A stretch of DNA of 64,000 nt from Clostridiales bacterium (GTDB lineage: Bacteria; Bacillota; Clostridia; Christensenellales; Aristaeellaceae), in the NCBI GenBank assembly GCA_019419995.1, contig JAHZHZ010000004.1, positions 48,701 through 112,700 of the forward strand. The letters are read 5' to 3'. A program made the translations under genes and the position numbers. Shown here piece after piece: positions 51,287 through 59,968 of this stretch (its first letter is position 1; every line of letters starts with the position of its first letter). A model generated the notes under the pieces. It saw nothing but the letters and a program-made list of their open reading frames with translations. It was not told the DNA's origin and did no database searches.

Positions 51287-52828
51287 ATGATGCGACAATC
51301 CAAGGGAGTTCTGATTCTTGATTTTGGAGGTCAGTATACGCAGTTAATCGCACGCCGTGTGCGGGAATGCGGTGTATATTCATCGGTGCTTCCCTACGGA
51401 GCCAGTTTGGAGGAAATCCAACAGGAGCAGCCGGGGGGAATTATTCTTTCCGGCGGTCCTGCAAGCGTATTGGATGAGGGAGCGCCCATGATAGATCTGG
51501 CAATATTTGGGCTGGGTATTCCTGTTCTGGGCATTTGCTATGGAATGCAGCTGATGGCCTATCTGCTTGGTGGAACCGTTGAACGGGGAAAACAGCGGGA
51601 ATACGGAGGAACCACCGTATGTATGGATAAAACGGACGAGGGACTCCTGGCGGGAATGAGCCCGGAAAGTATTTGTTGGATGAGCCATACTTGGCAGGTG
51701 GTTCAAACGCCAGAGGGCTTTCATAAGACGGCGCATACAAATAATTGCCCCGTGGCTGCCATGGAAAATGTGGCCCGCAGACTCTATGGAGTACAGTTTC
51801 ATCCGGAGGTTACGCATTCCCAGGAGGGAACTCAAGTATTAAAGAATTTTCTGGAAAAAATTTGTGGATTGGCCGCTGATTGGAGCATGGAAGCCTATGC
51901 GGAGCAGGCTGTTGCACAAATCCGACAACAGGTTGGCGATGGCACAGTGTTGTTGGGTCTCTCTGGTGGCGTAGACAGCGCGGTGGCCGCGGCCTTGTTG
52001 TATCGAGCCATTGGCGATCGGCTTACCTGCGTTTATGTGGATCATGGATTTATGCGTGCAGGTGAGAGCGATCAGGTGGTGGAGATTTTCACGAAGACCT
52101 TCCCTGTGCAGCTCAAGGCGGTGGATGCGGCCAAACGCTTTTACGCCGCGCTCAAGGGGGTCACCGAACCGGAACAAAAGCGCAAGATCATTGGACGTGA
52201 ATTTGTAGAAGTATTTAAGGAAGCATCCCGGGAACTGGGAAAGCGGGATCATTTTGCCCAGGGAACCATTTATCCCGATGTGATTGAGAGTGGCAGCGTA
52301 AAGGGAAGTGCAGTGATTAAGAGCCACCACAATGTGGGAGGGCTTCCGGGAGAATTGGGGTTCACCAGCTTGGTGGAACCGTTACGCATGCTCTTTAAGG
52401 ACGAGGTTCGTAAATTGGGCCTGGCTCTGGGATTGCCGGAGAGTTTGGTCTATCGACAGCCCTTTCCTGGCCCTGGACTGGCTATTCGAGTGGTGGGTGA
52501 GCTTACGGAGGAAAAGGTGCGCATCGTTAGGGAAAGCGACCAAATTCTTCGGCAGGAGATTGAAGCTTCAGGACTGCGCCCATCACAGTATTTTACCGTA
52601 CTTACCGGCGCCAAGAGCGTGGGCGTCATGGGGGATGAACGCACCTACGCCTATGCCGTGGCGATCCGTGCGGTGATCACGGATGATTTTATGACTGCGG
52701 ATATCGCTCCATTGCCCTATGAATTGCTGGGAAGGATTTCCTCACGCATTATTGGTGAGGTCAATGGCTGCAATCGTGTGCTCTATGATATTACCACAAA
52801 GCCGCCAGCCTCTGTGGAATGGGAATAA
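51287..52828 (+). CDS. guaA: GMP synthase (glutamine-hydrolysing)
   Basis: A 513-residue protein: a class I glutaminase domain (about 1-195; LDFGGQYTQLIARRVRE, GICYGMQ with the Cys nucleophile, QFHPEV), an ATP-pyrophosphatase domain (LGLSGGVDSAVAAALL, about 220-235) and the GMP synthase dimerisation domain ending DITTKPPASVEWE. It aminates XMP to GMP. The start at 51287 follows GGAAAGGG; the next codon is also ATG. A frame running back to 51242 lacks a site. Confidence 0.95.
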   Translation: MMRQSKGVLILDFGGQYTQLIARRVRECGVYSSVLPYGASLEEIQQEQPGGIILSGGPASVLDEGAPMIDLAIFGLGIPVLGICYGMQLMAYLLGGTVERGKQREYGGTTVCMDKTDEGLLAGMSPESICWMSHTWQVVQTPEGFHKTAHTNNCPVAAMENVARRLYGVQFHPEVTHSQEGTQVLKNFLEKICGLAADWSMEAYAEQAVAQIRQQVGDGTVLLGLSGGVDSAVAAALLYRAIGDRLTCVYVDHGFMRAGESDQVVEIFTKTFPVQLKAVDAAKRFYAALKGVTEPEQKRKIIGREFVEVFKEASRELGKRDHFAQGTIYPDVIESGSVKGSAVIKSHHNVGGLPGELGFTSLVEPLRMLFKDEVRKLGLALGLPESLVYRQPFPGPGLAIRVVGELTEEKVRIVRESDQILRQEIEASGLRPSQYFTVLTGAKSVGVMGDERTYAYAVAIRAVITDDFMTADIAPLPYELLGRISSRIIGEVNGCNRVLYDITTKPPASVEWE

Positions 52829-52891
52829 TTGCCAGCGCTGTAGATATCTTGTAGCTGTTCCTTGGAGGAAAGGTCATTGCTCTGACAGGAT

Positions 52892-52918
52892 AACCACCCG
52901 TTTGACGGGTGGTTTTTT
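52892..52918 (+). terminator. terminator of guaA
   Basis: AACCACCCG (52892-52900) pairs with CGGGTGGTT (52906-52914), loop TTTGA, then TTTT. Confidence 0.9.
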
Positions 52919-53147
52919 CATTTTTTGAGCGTAATTCCACAGAGAATGGTATCGCAGGGAAATTTTCGTAGATCATCCTGGGAAAAGTGATCGCCAGAAA
53001 AAGACTATTAAAAGGCTCTTTAGGGCCCTGTGAAAAATCTCAGGCTTCCTTGCCGGTTTGGCAGATCAATTTGCTTCCGTATGAACAGGCAGGTGGCAGG
53101 AGTTATTTGATAACGGCGGATTTCCTCGGAACGGGGATAGTATTAAA

Positions 53148-53177
53148 CAGGGCATTGCCAGCTTTGGCAATGCCCTG
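53148..53177 (-). terminator. terminator of the Pro/Thr-repeat protein gene
   Basis: CAGGGCATTGCCA (53148-53160) pairs with TGGCAATGCCCTG (53165-53177). On the minus strand it is followed by TTTAATAC. The 230 bases between it and the guaA terminator hold no gene I can support. Confidence 0.8.
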
Positions 53178-53233
53178 TAGTGAAGTATCTTTATTATGAT
53201 TCCGCTGGTCAGATGCCACTAAAGCTCTCTGGT

Positions 53234-54205
53234 TTAGCCAATGCTACTTCCATCCAGAGGAGCGCCAAAGGCGTCAACCGATGCGGTGGGTTCTGCGGTA
53301 ACCATGGAGGTGGGGGAACCAATGGCATTGGGTACACTGCTGCCGAAGGCATCCTGAGCAGCAGAAGCCTTGCCGTCTTTTACGGTGAGGGTTTGATTAA
53401 ACTCATGATAGGAGTAGGCGGTACTGCCGTTGAGCTCATAGTAGAGCACGATACCCAGATCATACACACCGTCCGGGAACTTGGAGACGCTGAATATCAC
53501 GTCGAAGTCGGTATCTGCGGCATTTTTGCACTGGGCGCCGGTGTGGGCTACACCACTGATGCCCGGCGTCATGGTGGCGCGATACGCGATTTGCTTGCCG
53601 GATTCCTGTTGGGTGATGATCAGGAAAATCTTTGCAGTGGAACCGTCAAAACTGGCTTCATCTATGTAGCCGTAGCCGTTAATCTGCACGTAAGCATTAT
53701 TGTTCGGCTCAGAGATATAGAAATTGGTCAACCCAATAGTAGCGTTTGTGGAGGGAGAAGGCACGTTAAACCCACTCTTGCGATAGCTGGAGAGTTTCTT
53801 GGAAGGAATCTTTGTGGGTTCCGGAGTGGGTGTCGGCGTGGGTGTGGGCTCCGGAGTGGGCGTCGGAATCGGCGTGGGTTCCGGAGTGGGTGTCGGCGTA
53901 GGAATGGCCGTAGGACTCGGCGTGGGCGTCGTGGTCAGATCCACAAGGCCGTTATCTGTCGAGGAAGGGTCCATAATGCCAAAGCCCTGATTCTCTCCAC
54001 CCATGGAAATAGGTGTAGCCTCAGGCTGAGCAGTCATTTCAACATAAGCGCGCATGGTAGCCTGAGGATCCATCAGCTGATCGGAATAATCAATTTTCTG
54101 AAGGAAAAAATATAATCCGCCAACTAACATGGCGACGATGACCAGTCCGAAAAAAAAGTGAAGTACGGCAACGGACTTTCCGTTGCGCTTGTGACCTTTT
54201 TGCAT
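53234..54205 (-). CDS. membrane-anchored protein with a Pro/Thr/Glu repeat stalk
   Basis: A 323-residue protein: a short basic N-terminus (MQKGHKRNGKS), one membrane helix (about 15-38), a linker, then a low-complexity stalk (about 95-135) built from TPTPTPEPTPIP-like units, and an extracellular globular domain of about 150 residues (ATIGLTNFYISEPNNNAYVQ, FPDGVYDLGIVLYYEL). It is probably a signal-anchor surface protein; the domain is unknown to me. The start at 54205 has AGGAGG nine bases ahead; an ATG seven codons earlier (54226) lacks one. Confidence 0.78.
   Translation of the reverse strand: MQKGHKRNGKSVAVLHFFFGLVIVAMLVGGLYFFLQKIDYSDQLMDPQATMRAYVEMTAQPEATPISMGGENQGFGIMDPSSTDNGLVDLTTTPTPSPTAIPTPTPTPEPTPIPTPTPEPTPTPTPTPEPTKIPSKKLSSYRKSGFNVPSPSTNATIGLTNFYISEPNNNAYVQINGYGYIDEASFDGSTAKIFLIITQQESGKQIAYRATMTPGISGVAHTGAQCKNAADTDFDVIFSVSKFPDGVYDLGIVLYYELNGSTAYSYHEFNQTLTVKDGKASAAQDAFGSSVPNAIGSPTSMVTAEPTASVDAFGAPLDGSSIG
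53815..53935. repeat. tandem G+T-rich repeat encoding the Pro/Thr stalk
   Basis: Imperfect 6- to 30-base units of the kind GGTTCCGGAGTGGGTGTCGG (plus strand) occur at least four times. They code for (TP)n-EP units in the minus-strand gene and are likely to vary in copy number between strains. Confidence 0.75.
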
Positions 54206-54340
54206 ATCTGCTGCCTCCTGAGACATTCATAGACATTACCATATTAAACAGAGGGCGGGGAAAAGTCAAGGGAATTCCCCAGTTGTAGAAAAAATGTTAC
54301 AAATCTATATTATGGAATGTACAAATTTTATTGCAAGAAT

Positions 54341-54369
54341 AAGCGCGGATGAGCATATCATCCGCGCTT
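54341..54369 (-). terminator. terminator of the uvrBA operon
   Basis: AAGCGCGGATGA (54341-54352) pairs perfectly with TCATCCGCGCTT (54358-54369). On the minus strand TATTCTTG follows. It lies about 80 bases beyond the uvrA stop. Confidence 0.75.
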
Positions 54370-54451
54370 TACAATAACTGTTACAGCCCCCTGCATTTAC
54401 AATCGCATCTTTACAATGGGGAGGCCGTTGTTGGCGTGTGAAGCAAGATTC

Positions 54452-57280
54452 CTAACCGATCAGCAGGGGCTTTAAATAGACTCCTGTACTGCTGGTTTCA
54501 CAGGCAGCAACTTCTTCAGGAGTTCCAGTGGCTACGATGGTTCCACCTCTGTCACCACCTCTGGGTCCTAGATCGATGATATAGTCTGCGGTCTTGATCA
54601 CATCCAGGTTGTGTTCAATGATGACCAGGGTATTCCCCTCGTCGGCCAGTCTGTGGAGCACCTGATTTAGGACAGCTACATCCGCAGTGTGAAGGCCGGT
54701 GGTAGGCTCATCCAGAACGTACAGTGTTCTGCCCGTGGCCTTGCGGGAAAGTTCAGTGGCCAGTTTGATGCGTTGCGCTTCACCGCCGGAAAGGGTATCA
54801 GAGGGCTGCCCCAGCTTGACATATCCCAGGCCCACATCGTGCATGGTTTGTAACTTTGCGGCCAGCCGGGGAAGAGGAGCGAAGAAGGAAAGCGCTTCAT
54901 CCACAGTCATTTCCAGTACATCGTAAATATTTTTTCCCTTGTAGTGCACTTCCAGTGTCTCACGGTTATAGCGGTGGCCATGGCATACCTCGCAGGGCAC
55001 GTAGACATCCGTGAGAAACTGCATTTCGATTTTCAAGATGCCGTCCCCGGCACAGGCTTCGCAGCGGCCGCCCTTGACATTAAAGCTGAAGCGATTCGGC
55101 CGATATCCTCGGGCCTTGGCGTCGGGAGTCGCGGCAAAGACCTCGCGAATTAGGTCGAATAGACCGGTATATGTGGCCGGATTGGATCGGGGCGTGCGCC
55201 CAATGGGAGATTGGTCAATGAGAATGGCTTTATCCAACTGTTCAACGCCCAGAATTTCGTCGTGATCCGCTGCCCGATGGCGGGAGCGGTTCAGCGTGGC
55301 GGAAAGCGATTTATAGAGGATTTCATTCACTAGGGAGCTCTTGCCGCTGCCAGAGACGCCTGTAACGCAGCAGAGTACGCCCAGGGGAATATCCACGTCA
55401 ATATTCTTCAGATTGTTGGCTCGGGCACCCTTGACATGGAGCCATCCGCTGGGAAGCCGATGTGTCTTGGGCAGGGGTACGCACTTCTTCCCAGAAAGGT
55501 ATTGCCCCGTAAGTGAGGCATCGTTGGCCATAATTTCTTCCGGCGTACCCGCGGCCATCACCTGGCCCCCGTGAACACCTGCGCCGGGGCCGATATCCAC
55601 GATAAAATCCGCTGCTCGCATGGTATCTGCGTCGTGCTCAACGACGATTAGGGTATTCCCTAAATCTCGCAGATGGCGCAGCGTGCCCAGCAGTTTTTCG
55701 TTGTCAGATTGATGCAGGCCAATGGAGGGTTCGTCCAGAATGTACAATACGCCCGTCAGACCGGAGCCGATCTGCGTTGCCAGGCGGATGCGCTGGGCCT
55801 CTCCTCCAGAAAGGGTGCTGGCGCCGCGAGACAAGGTTAGATAATCCAGCCCTACGTTGGTGAGAAAACTCAAGCGGGCGTCAATTTCCCGCAACAGTTG
55901 CCGGGCGATGATCTGCTGTTTTTCGTTCAGCTTCAGGTTGCGGATAAATTCCCGTGCTGCGGAAATGGGCATGTCTGCCACATCCTGAATGGAGAGTCCG
56001 CCGACGGTAACGCTCAACGCTTCCCGGCGCAGGCGTTTACCGCCGCATTCAGGACAGGTGATATTCGCCATGTACTCTTCGTAGGTGGCCTTGGCGCTCT
56101 CGGAAGTGGTTTCCCGATACCGCCGCTCCAGATTGGTGATCACGCCTTCGAAGGGCACGTTAAAGGAGCCGCTCCCACTGGCACGCTCATATTCCACACG
56201 AATTTTTTTCCCTTGCGTTCCAAAGAGGATGGCATTGATGACTTCTTCCGAAAGTTCGTTCATGGGTGCATCCAATGAAAAATGGTATGCCTCAGCTAGA
56301 CCCTTTAAATAGCAGGCCGCCATGGAACCCGGCTCGGCGGTGTTCCAGCCGCTGACGCGAATGGCGCCTTCGTTGAGGGATTTGCTCTTGTCCGGAAGGA
56401 TGATGTCAGGATCCATTTTTAAAAGCACGCCCAGACCTGAGCAACAGGGGCAGGCTCCGTAAGGATTATTGAAAGAAAATAATCTGGGTTCCAGTGCCTC
56501 GATGGAGATTCCGCAGTCCGGACAGGCATAGTTTTGGGAATAGAGCGTTTCGCTTTCGTCATCCATTCGAAAAACGCTCACCAAGCCGTTGCCCAGATTC
56601 AGAGCGGTTTCCAGTGAGTCACTCAGCCGTTGTTGCAGATCGGAACGGATGATCAGGCGGTCGACGACAATTTCGATGGTGTGTTTCTTGGTCTTGGCCA
56701 GTTTCGGAGCTTCGCTCAAATCCAACAACTCACCGTCAATGCGTGCACGCACGAAGCCTTTCTTCTGCATGTCCTCCAACAGTTTGCCATATTCGCCCTT
56801 TCGCCCCCGAACAACGGGAGCCAACAGCATAATTTTGGTTCTTTCCGGCAGCGTCATGATGCTGTCGATCATCTGATCCACCGTTTGACGCTGAATTTCC
56901 CGGCCACATTGGGGGCAATGAGGCGTGCCGATGCGGGCATACATCAGGCGCAGATGATCGTAAATTTCCGTTACCGTGCCCACTGTGGAACGCGGGTTGC
57001 GGCTGGTGGTCTTCTGGTCAATGGAGATAGCAGGGGAAAGCCCCTGTATCAGGTCCACGTCGGGCTTGTCCATCTGCCCTAAAAACTGGCGGGCATAGCT
57101 GGACAGAGATTCTACATATCGCCGCTGGCCCTCGGCATAGATGGTATCAAAGGCCAGAGAGGATTTTCCAGAACCCGACAGGCCCGTCATAACAATCAGT
57201 TTATTTCGAGGCAGATCTATGTCAATATTTTTCAGGTTATGCTGCCGTGCCCCGCGAATCATGATTTGATCGTTTGCCAA
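54452..57280 (-). CDS. uvrA: excinuclease ABC subunit A
   Basis: A 942-residue ABC-type ATPase, the standard length. Walker A motifs are GLSGSGKSSLAF (about 31-42) and GVSGSGKSSLVNEI (about 640), with two LSGGEAQRI signatures. Zinc-binding cysteines include CPDCG...CPCC and CEACAGDG...CEVCHG. It scans DNA for damage in nucleotide excision repair with UvrB, whose gene lies 29 bases upstream in the same operon. Confidence 0.97.
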   Translation of the reverse strand: MANDQIMIRGARQHNLKNIDIDLPRNKLIVMTGLSGSGKSSLAFDTIYAEGQRRYVESLSSYARQFLGQMDKPDVDLIQGLSPAISIDQKTTSRNPRSTVGTVTEIYDHLRLMYARIGTPHCPQCGREIQRQTVDQMIDSIMTLPERTKIMLLAPVVRGRKGEYGKLLEDMQKKGFVRARIDGELLDLSEAPKLAKTKKHTIEIVVDRLIIRSDLQQRLSDSLETALNLGNGLVSVFRMDDESETLYSQNYACPDCGISIEALEPRLFSFNNPYGACPCCSGLGVLLKMDPDIILPDKSKSLNEGAIRVSGWNTAEPGSMAACYLKGLAEAYHFSLDAPMNELSEEVINAILFGTQGKKIRVEYERASGSGSFNVPFEGVITNLERRYRETTSESAKATYEEYMANITCPECGGKRLRREALSVTVGGLSIQDVADMPISAAREFIRNLKLNEKQQIIARQLLREIDARLSFLTNVGLDYLTLSRGASTLSGGEAQRIRLATQIGSGLTGVLYILDEPSIGLHQSDNEKLLGTLRHLRDLGNTLIVVEHDADTMRAADFIVDIGPGAGVHGGQVMAAGTPEEIMANDASLTGQYLSGKKCVPLPKTHRLPSGWLHVKGARANNLKNIDVDIPLGVLCCVTGVSGSGKSSLVNEILYKSLSATLNRSRHRAADHDEILGVEQLDKAILIDQSPIGRTPRSNPATYTGLFDLIREVFAATPDAKARGYRPNRFSFNVKGGRCEACAGDGILKIEMQFLTDVYVPCEVCHGHRYNRETLEVHYKGKNIYDVLEMTVDEALSFFAPLPRLAAKLQTMHDVGLGYVKLGQPSDTLSGGEAQRIKLATELSRKATGRTLYVLDEPTTGLHTADVAVLNQVLHRLADEGNTLVIIEHNLDVIKTADYIIDLGPRGGDRGGTIVATGTPEEVAACETSSTGVYLKPLLIG

Positions 57281-57309
57281 TCTTCAGATCTCCTTGTTTT
57301 TCAGTAAAA

Positions 57310-59310
57310 TTATTTCTTGCGCTTCCGGCGGGTCTGCCGAGACTTTTCGGCATTGCCCATAGGTTTTTCGCCCCGCAACTGAAGCATCTGATCCCTGAGT
57401 TTAGCGGCCTTTTCAAAGTCCAAATTGTTGGCGGCCTCCAGCATACGCTCCTCCAGACGTTCGATGGCCATCATTCTTTCTGTCTCATCCAGATTTTTAC
57501 CACTGTCTGCGTCAGGCATTCGGGTAACTTCCATCAGATTCCGTATGGCGCTGCGCACCGTTTGCGGCGTGATGCCATGTGCCTGGTTATAGGCCTGCTG
57601 AATTTCGCGCCTGCGGTTGGTTTCACTAATGGCTCGATTCATGGAATCGGTCAACTGGTCGGCGTACATGATCACTCGGCCATCGACATTTCGAGCCGCT
57701 CGCCCGATGGTTTGAATCAGAGATTTTTCCGACCGGAGGAACCCTTCCTTGTCGGCATCCAATATGGCGACCAGGGAAACTTCCGGCATGTCCAGGCCCT
57801 CCCGCAATAGGTTGATTCCCACCAGTACGTCGAACTCTCCACTGCGCAGTCCGCGGATCAATTCAATTCGATCCAGTGTATCCACATCCGAATGGAGGTA
57901 TTCTACCCGTACATCCATGCTGCGCAGGTATTCTGTCAGGCTCTCCGCCATGCGTTTTGTGAGTGTGGTTACCAAGATGCGCCCGCCCTGGCTGGCCACT
58001 GTGCGAATTTCGCCCAGCAGGTCGTCCACTTGATTGGTGGCCGGACGAACGATGATCTCAGGGTCGATGAGCCCCGTGGGGCGGATGATCTGTTCCACCA
58101 CCTGTTCGGCCCGTTCCATTTCATAGGGCCCTGGAGTGGCAGAGACGTAGATTACCTGGTTGGTCTTCTGCTCAAATTCATAGAATTTCAGGGGGCGATT
58201 GTCGAAGGCGGCCGGCAGCCGGAAGCCGTAATCCACCAAAGTTTGTTTGCGTGCAAAATCCCCGTTATACATGGCGCGAATTTGCGGAACGGTCATGTGG
58301 CTCTCGTCGATGAGAATCAACAGATCCTTGGGGAAATAGTCCAGAAGCGTAAAGGGGGCTTCGCCGGGTTGACGGCCATCAAAGTAGCGGGAATAATTTT
58401 CGATTCCATTGCAATAGCCGATTTCACGCATCATTTCAATATCATAGTGGGTGCGTTGTTCCAGACGCTGGGCTTCCAGCAGCCGCCCGTTGGTTCTCAA
58501 ATCGCTCAGCCGCTCCTGCAAATCCGCCTCAATCTGCTGAATACAGGCGTCCAGCTTGTCCTTGGCGATGGCATAGTGTGAGGCGGGAAAGATCATGACA
58601 TGATTCATGTGGCGCAATACGCGGCCGGAGACGATTTCCACCTCGGAGATGCGCTCAATTTCATCGCCGAAAAACTCTACGCGCACTGCTTTTTCCTGGG
58701 AAGCAGCGGGGATAATTTCTACCACATCGCCACGCACGTGAAAGGTACCGCGCTCGGATTCAAAGTCGTTGCGGTTGTACTGGATCTCTACCAACCTGCG
58801 CAGCAGTTCCTCCCGTTCCATCACAGCACCTTCCCGGAGCGAGACGCAGAGATCCTCATATTCAGCCGGGTCTCCCAGCCCATAGATGCAACTGACGGAG
58901 GCCACGATGATTACGTCTCTGCGCTCGGCGAGCCAGGCCGTGGCGCTGTGGCGCATGCGATCAATTTCCTCGTTGACTGCAGAATCCTTTTCAATAAAGG
59001 TATCCGTGGATGGAATGTAAGCTTCCGGCTGGTAGTAATCGTAATAAGATACAAAGTAGCCAACGGCATTGTCCGGGAAAAATTCCCGGAACTCCCCGGC
59101 CAGCTGTGCTGCAAGGGTTTTGTTATGGGCGATTACCAGCGTGGGCCGGTTGGCATTTTGGATGATATTGGCCATGGTGAAGGTCTTGCCGGAGCCTGTG
59201 ACACCCAGCAGCACCTGATGCTTCAGTCCTTTTTTCAAACCATCCGTAAGAGCTTCAATGGCCTGAGGTTGATCGCCGGTGGGCGCGTACTGAGAACGTA
59301 GTTGAAACAT
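57310..59310 (-). CDS. uvrB: excinuclease ABC subunit B
   Basis: A 666-residue helicase-like protein with Walker A GVTGSGKTFTMANII, the damage-probing hairpin region YYDYYQPEAYIPSTDTFIEKD, motif ILIDESHMT and a C-terminal UVR domain (IERLEERMLEAANNLDFEKAAKLRD). It loads on damage from UvrA and recruits UvrC. It is followed by a basic tail (RQTRRKRKK). A promoter and an SOS-type box lie upstream. Confidence 0.97.
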   Translation of the reverse strand: MFQLRSQYAPTGDQPQAIEALTDGLKKGLKHQVLLGVTGSGKTFTMANIIQNANRPTLVIAHNKTLAAQLAGEFREFFPDNAVGYFVSYYDYYQPEAYIPSTDTFIEKDSAVNEEIDRMRHSATAWLAERRDVIIVASVSCIYGLGDPAEYEDLCVSLREGAVMEREELLRRLVEIQYNRNDFESERGTFHVRGDVVEIIPAASQEKAVRVEFFGDEIERISEVEIVSGRVLRHMNHVMIFPASHYAIAKDKLDACIQQIEADLQERLSDLRTNGRLLEAQRLEQRTHYDIEMMREIGYCNGIENYSRYFDGRQPGEAPFTLLDYFPKDLLILIDESHMTVPQIRAMYNGDFARKQTLVDYGFRLPAAFDNRPLKFYEFEQKTNQVIYVSATPGPYEMERAEQVVEQIIRPTGLIDPEIIVRPATNQVDDLLGEIRTVASQGGRILVTTLTKRMAESLTEYLRSMDVRVEYLHSDVDTLDRIELIRGLRSGEFDVLVGINLLREGLDMPEVSLVAILDADKEGFLRSEKSLIQTIGRAARNVDGRVIMYADQLTDSMNRAISETNRRREIQQAYNQAHGITPQTVRSAIRNLMEVTRMPDADSGKNLDETERMMAIERLEERMLEAANNLDFEKAAKLRDQMLQLRGEKPMGNAEKSRQTRRKRKK

Positions 59311-59346
59311 GGCAAAACCTCCCCCTTAATTTATCATTCTCGATTC

Positions 59347-59352
59347 ATTATA
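59347..59352 (-). promoter_or_regulatory. extended -10 of the uvrBA promoter
   Basis: On the minus strand TGC-TATAAT (the -10 hexamer at 59347-59352), about 37 bases before the uvrB ATG. The -35 region (59370-59375, GTTTCT) is poor, as is often the case with an extended -10. Confidence 0.65.
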
Positions 59353-59390
59353 GCATGAAAGGGGAAAAAAGAAACGGGGCACACAGAATT

Positions 59391-59404
59391 TAAACATATG
59401 TTCG
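59391..59404. promoter_or_regulatory. LexA/DinR-type SOS box upstream of uvrBA
   Basis: TAAACATATGTTCG matches the Gram-positive SOS consensus CGAACATATGTTCG at 12 of 14 positions. It lies about 40 bases upstream of the -10 of uvrB, so the operon is probably induced by DNA damage. No lexA gene is in the window. Confidence 0.65.
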
Positions 59405-59411
59405 ATAGAAA

Positions 59412-59441
59412 TTGCCCTGTCGCAGTATTGCGACAGGGCAA
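59412..59441 (-). terminator. terminator downstream of the TIGR04086 gene
   Basis: TTGCCCTGTCGC (59412-59423) pairs with GCGACAGGGCAA (59430-59441), followed leftward by TTTCTATCG. It isolates uvrBA from the genes upstream. Confidence 0.85.
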
Positions 59442-59451
59442 AATTATAATT

Positions 59452-59859
59452 TCAGGTTCGAGCGGCCTTTGTTCTGCGGCCGGAGGACAGATTGGCACGG
59501 ACGGCACCCGTGACGGCACCGGCAGCGCACCCCAGCAACATTTCGCCCAACATATTTCCTACGGCAAAGCTACCGCCGCCCAAAAGTACGTAGAGGGCAT
59601 AGCCCATGGCCATATAAGCCAGAGCGATCAATACGCCCGTAGCCAGGCCTCTGTCGCCTCCCCGGGGAACCGCAATGCAGACGCCTACAACAATGGCGGA
59701 TAGTTTCATCAGCTGATTGAGCAAGGTCAGCAGGCGGTCTCCAAAGCGAAGGTAAATCAGTGCCACCGCCAGGAGGATCATGATGCCCAATGTGATTAGT
59801 ATGGCCGTCAATAATCCACATACCAGCGATTTAAATATGCTTCGACGCGTTCTAACCAT
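59452..59859 (-). CDS. TIGR04086-family membrane protein
   Basis: A 135-residue protein with four hydrophobic segments (SLVCGLLTAILITLGIMILLAVALIYL, LSAIVVGVCIAVPRGGDRG, ATGVLIALAYMAMGYALYVLLGG, LGEMLLGCAAGAVTGAV) and basic ends. The arrangement fits the small four-helix TIGR04086/YrzE-like family common in Clostridia. The function is unknown. GGGGGAGGGATT precedes the ATG. Confidence 0.8.
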   Translation of the reverse strand: MVRTRRSIFKSLVCGLLTAILITLGIMILLAVALIYLRFGDRLLTLLNQLMKLSAIVVGVCIAVPRGGDRGLATGVLIALAYMAMGYALYVLLGGGSFAVGNMLGEMLLGCAAGAVTGAVRANLSSGRRTKAART

Positions 59860-59968
59860 TTTAAATCCCTCCCCCGGAACTGTCTCTGGGGCATTCTATG
59901 AGGCGCGGGGGGCAAGGTATGCAAATGGGGACGCGGCAGGATTGCCGCGCCCCCGTTTGGAAAGCAAT

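Noticed and set aside
52987..53199. Rightward 70-codon ORF after guaA
   Set aside because: It runs through the terminator hairpin of the opposite gene and has no ribosome site.
53815..53935. CRISPR or non-coding minisatellite
   Set aside because: The repeats are in frame, of irregular length and code for TP/EP units in a well-formed gene; there are no unique spacers and no cas genes.
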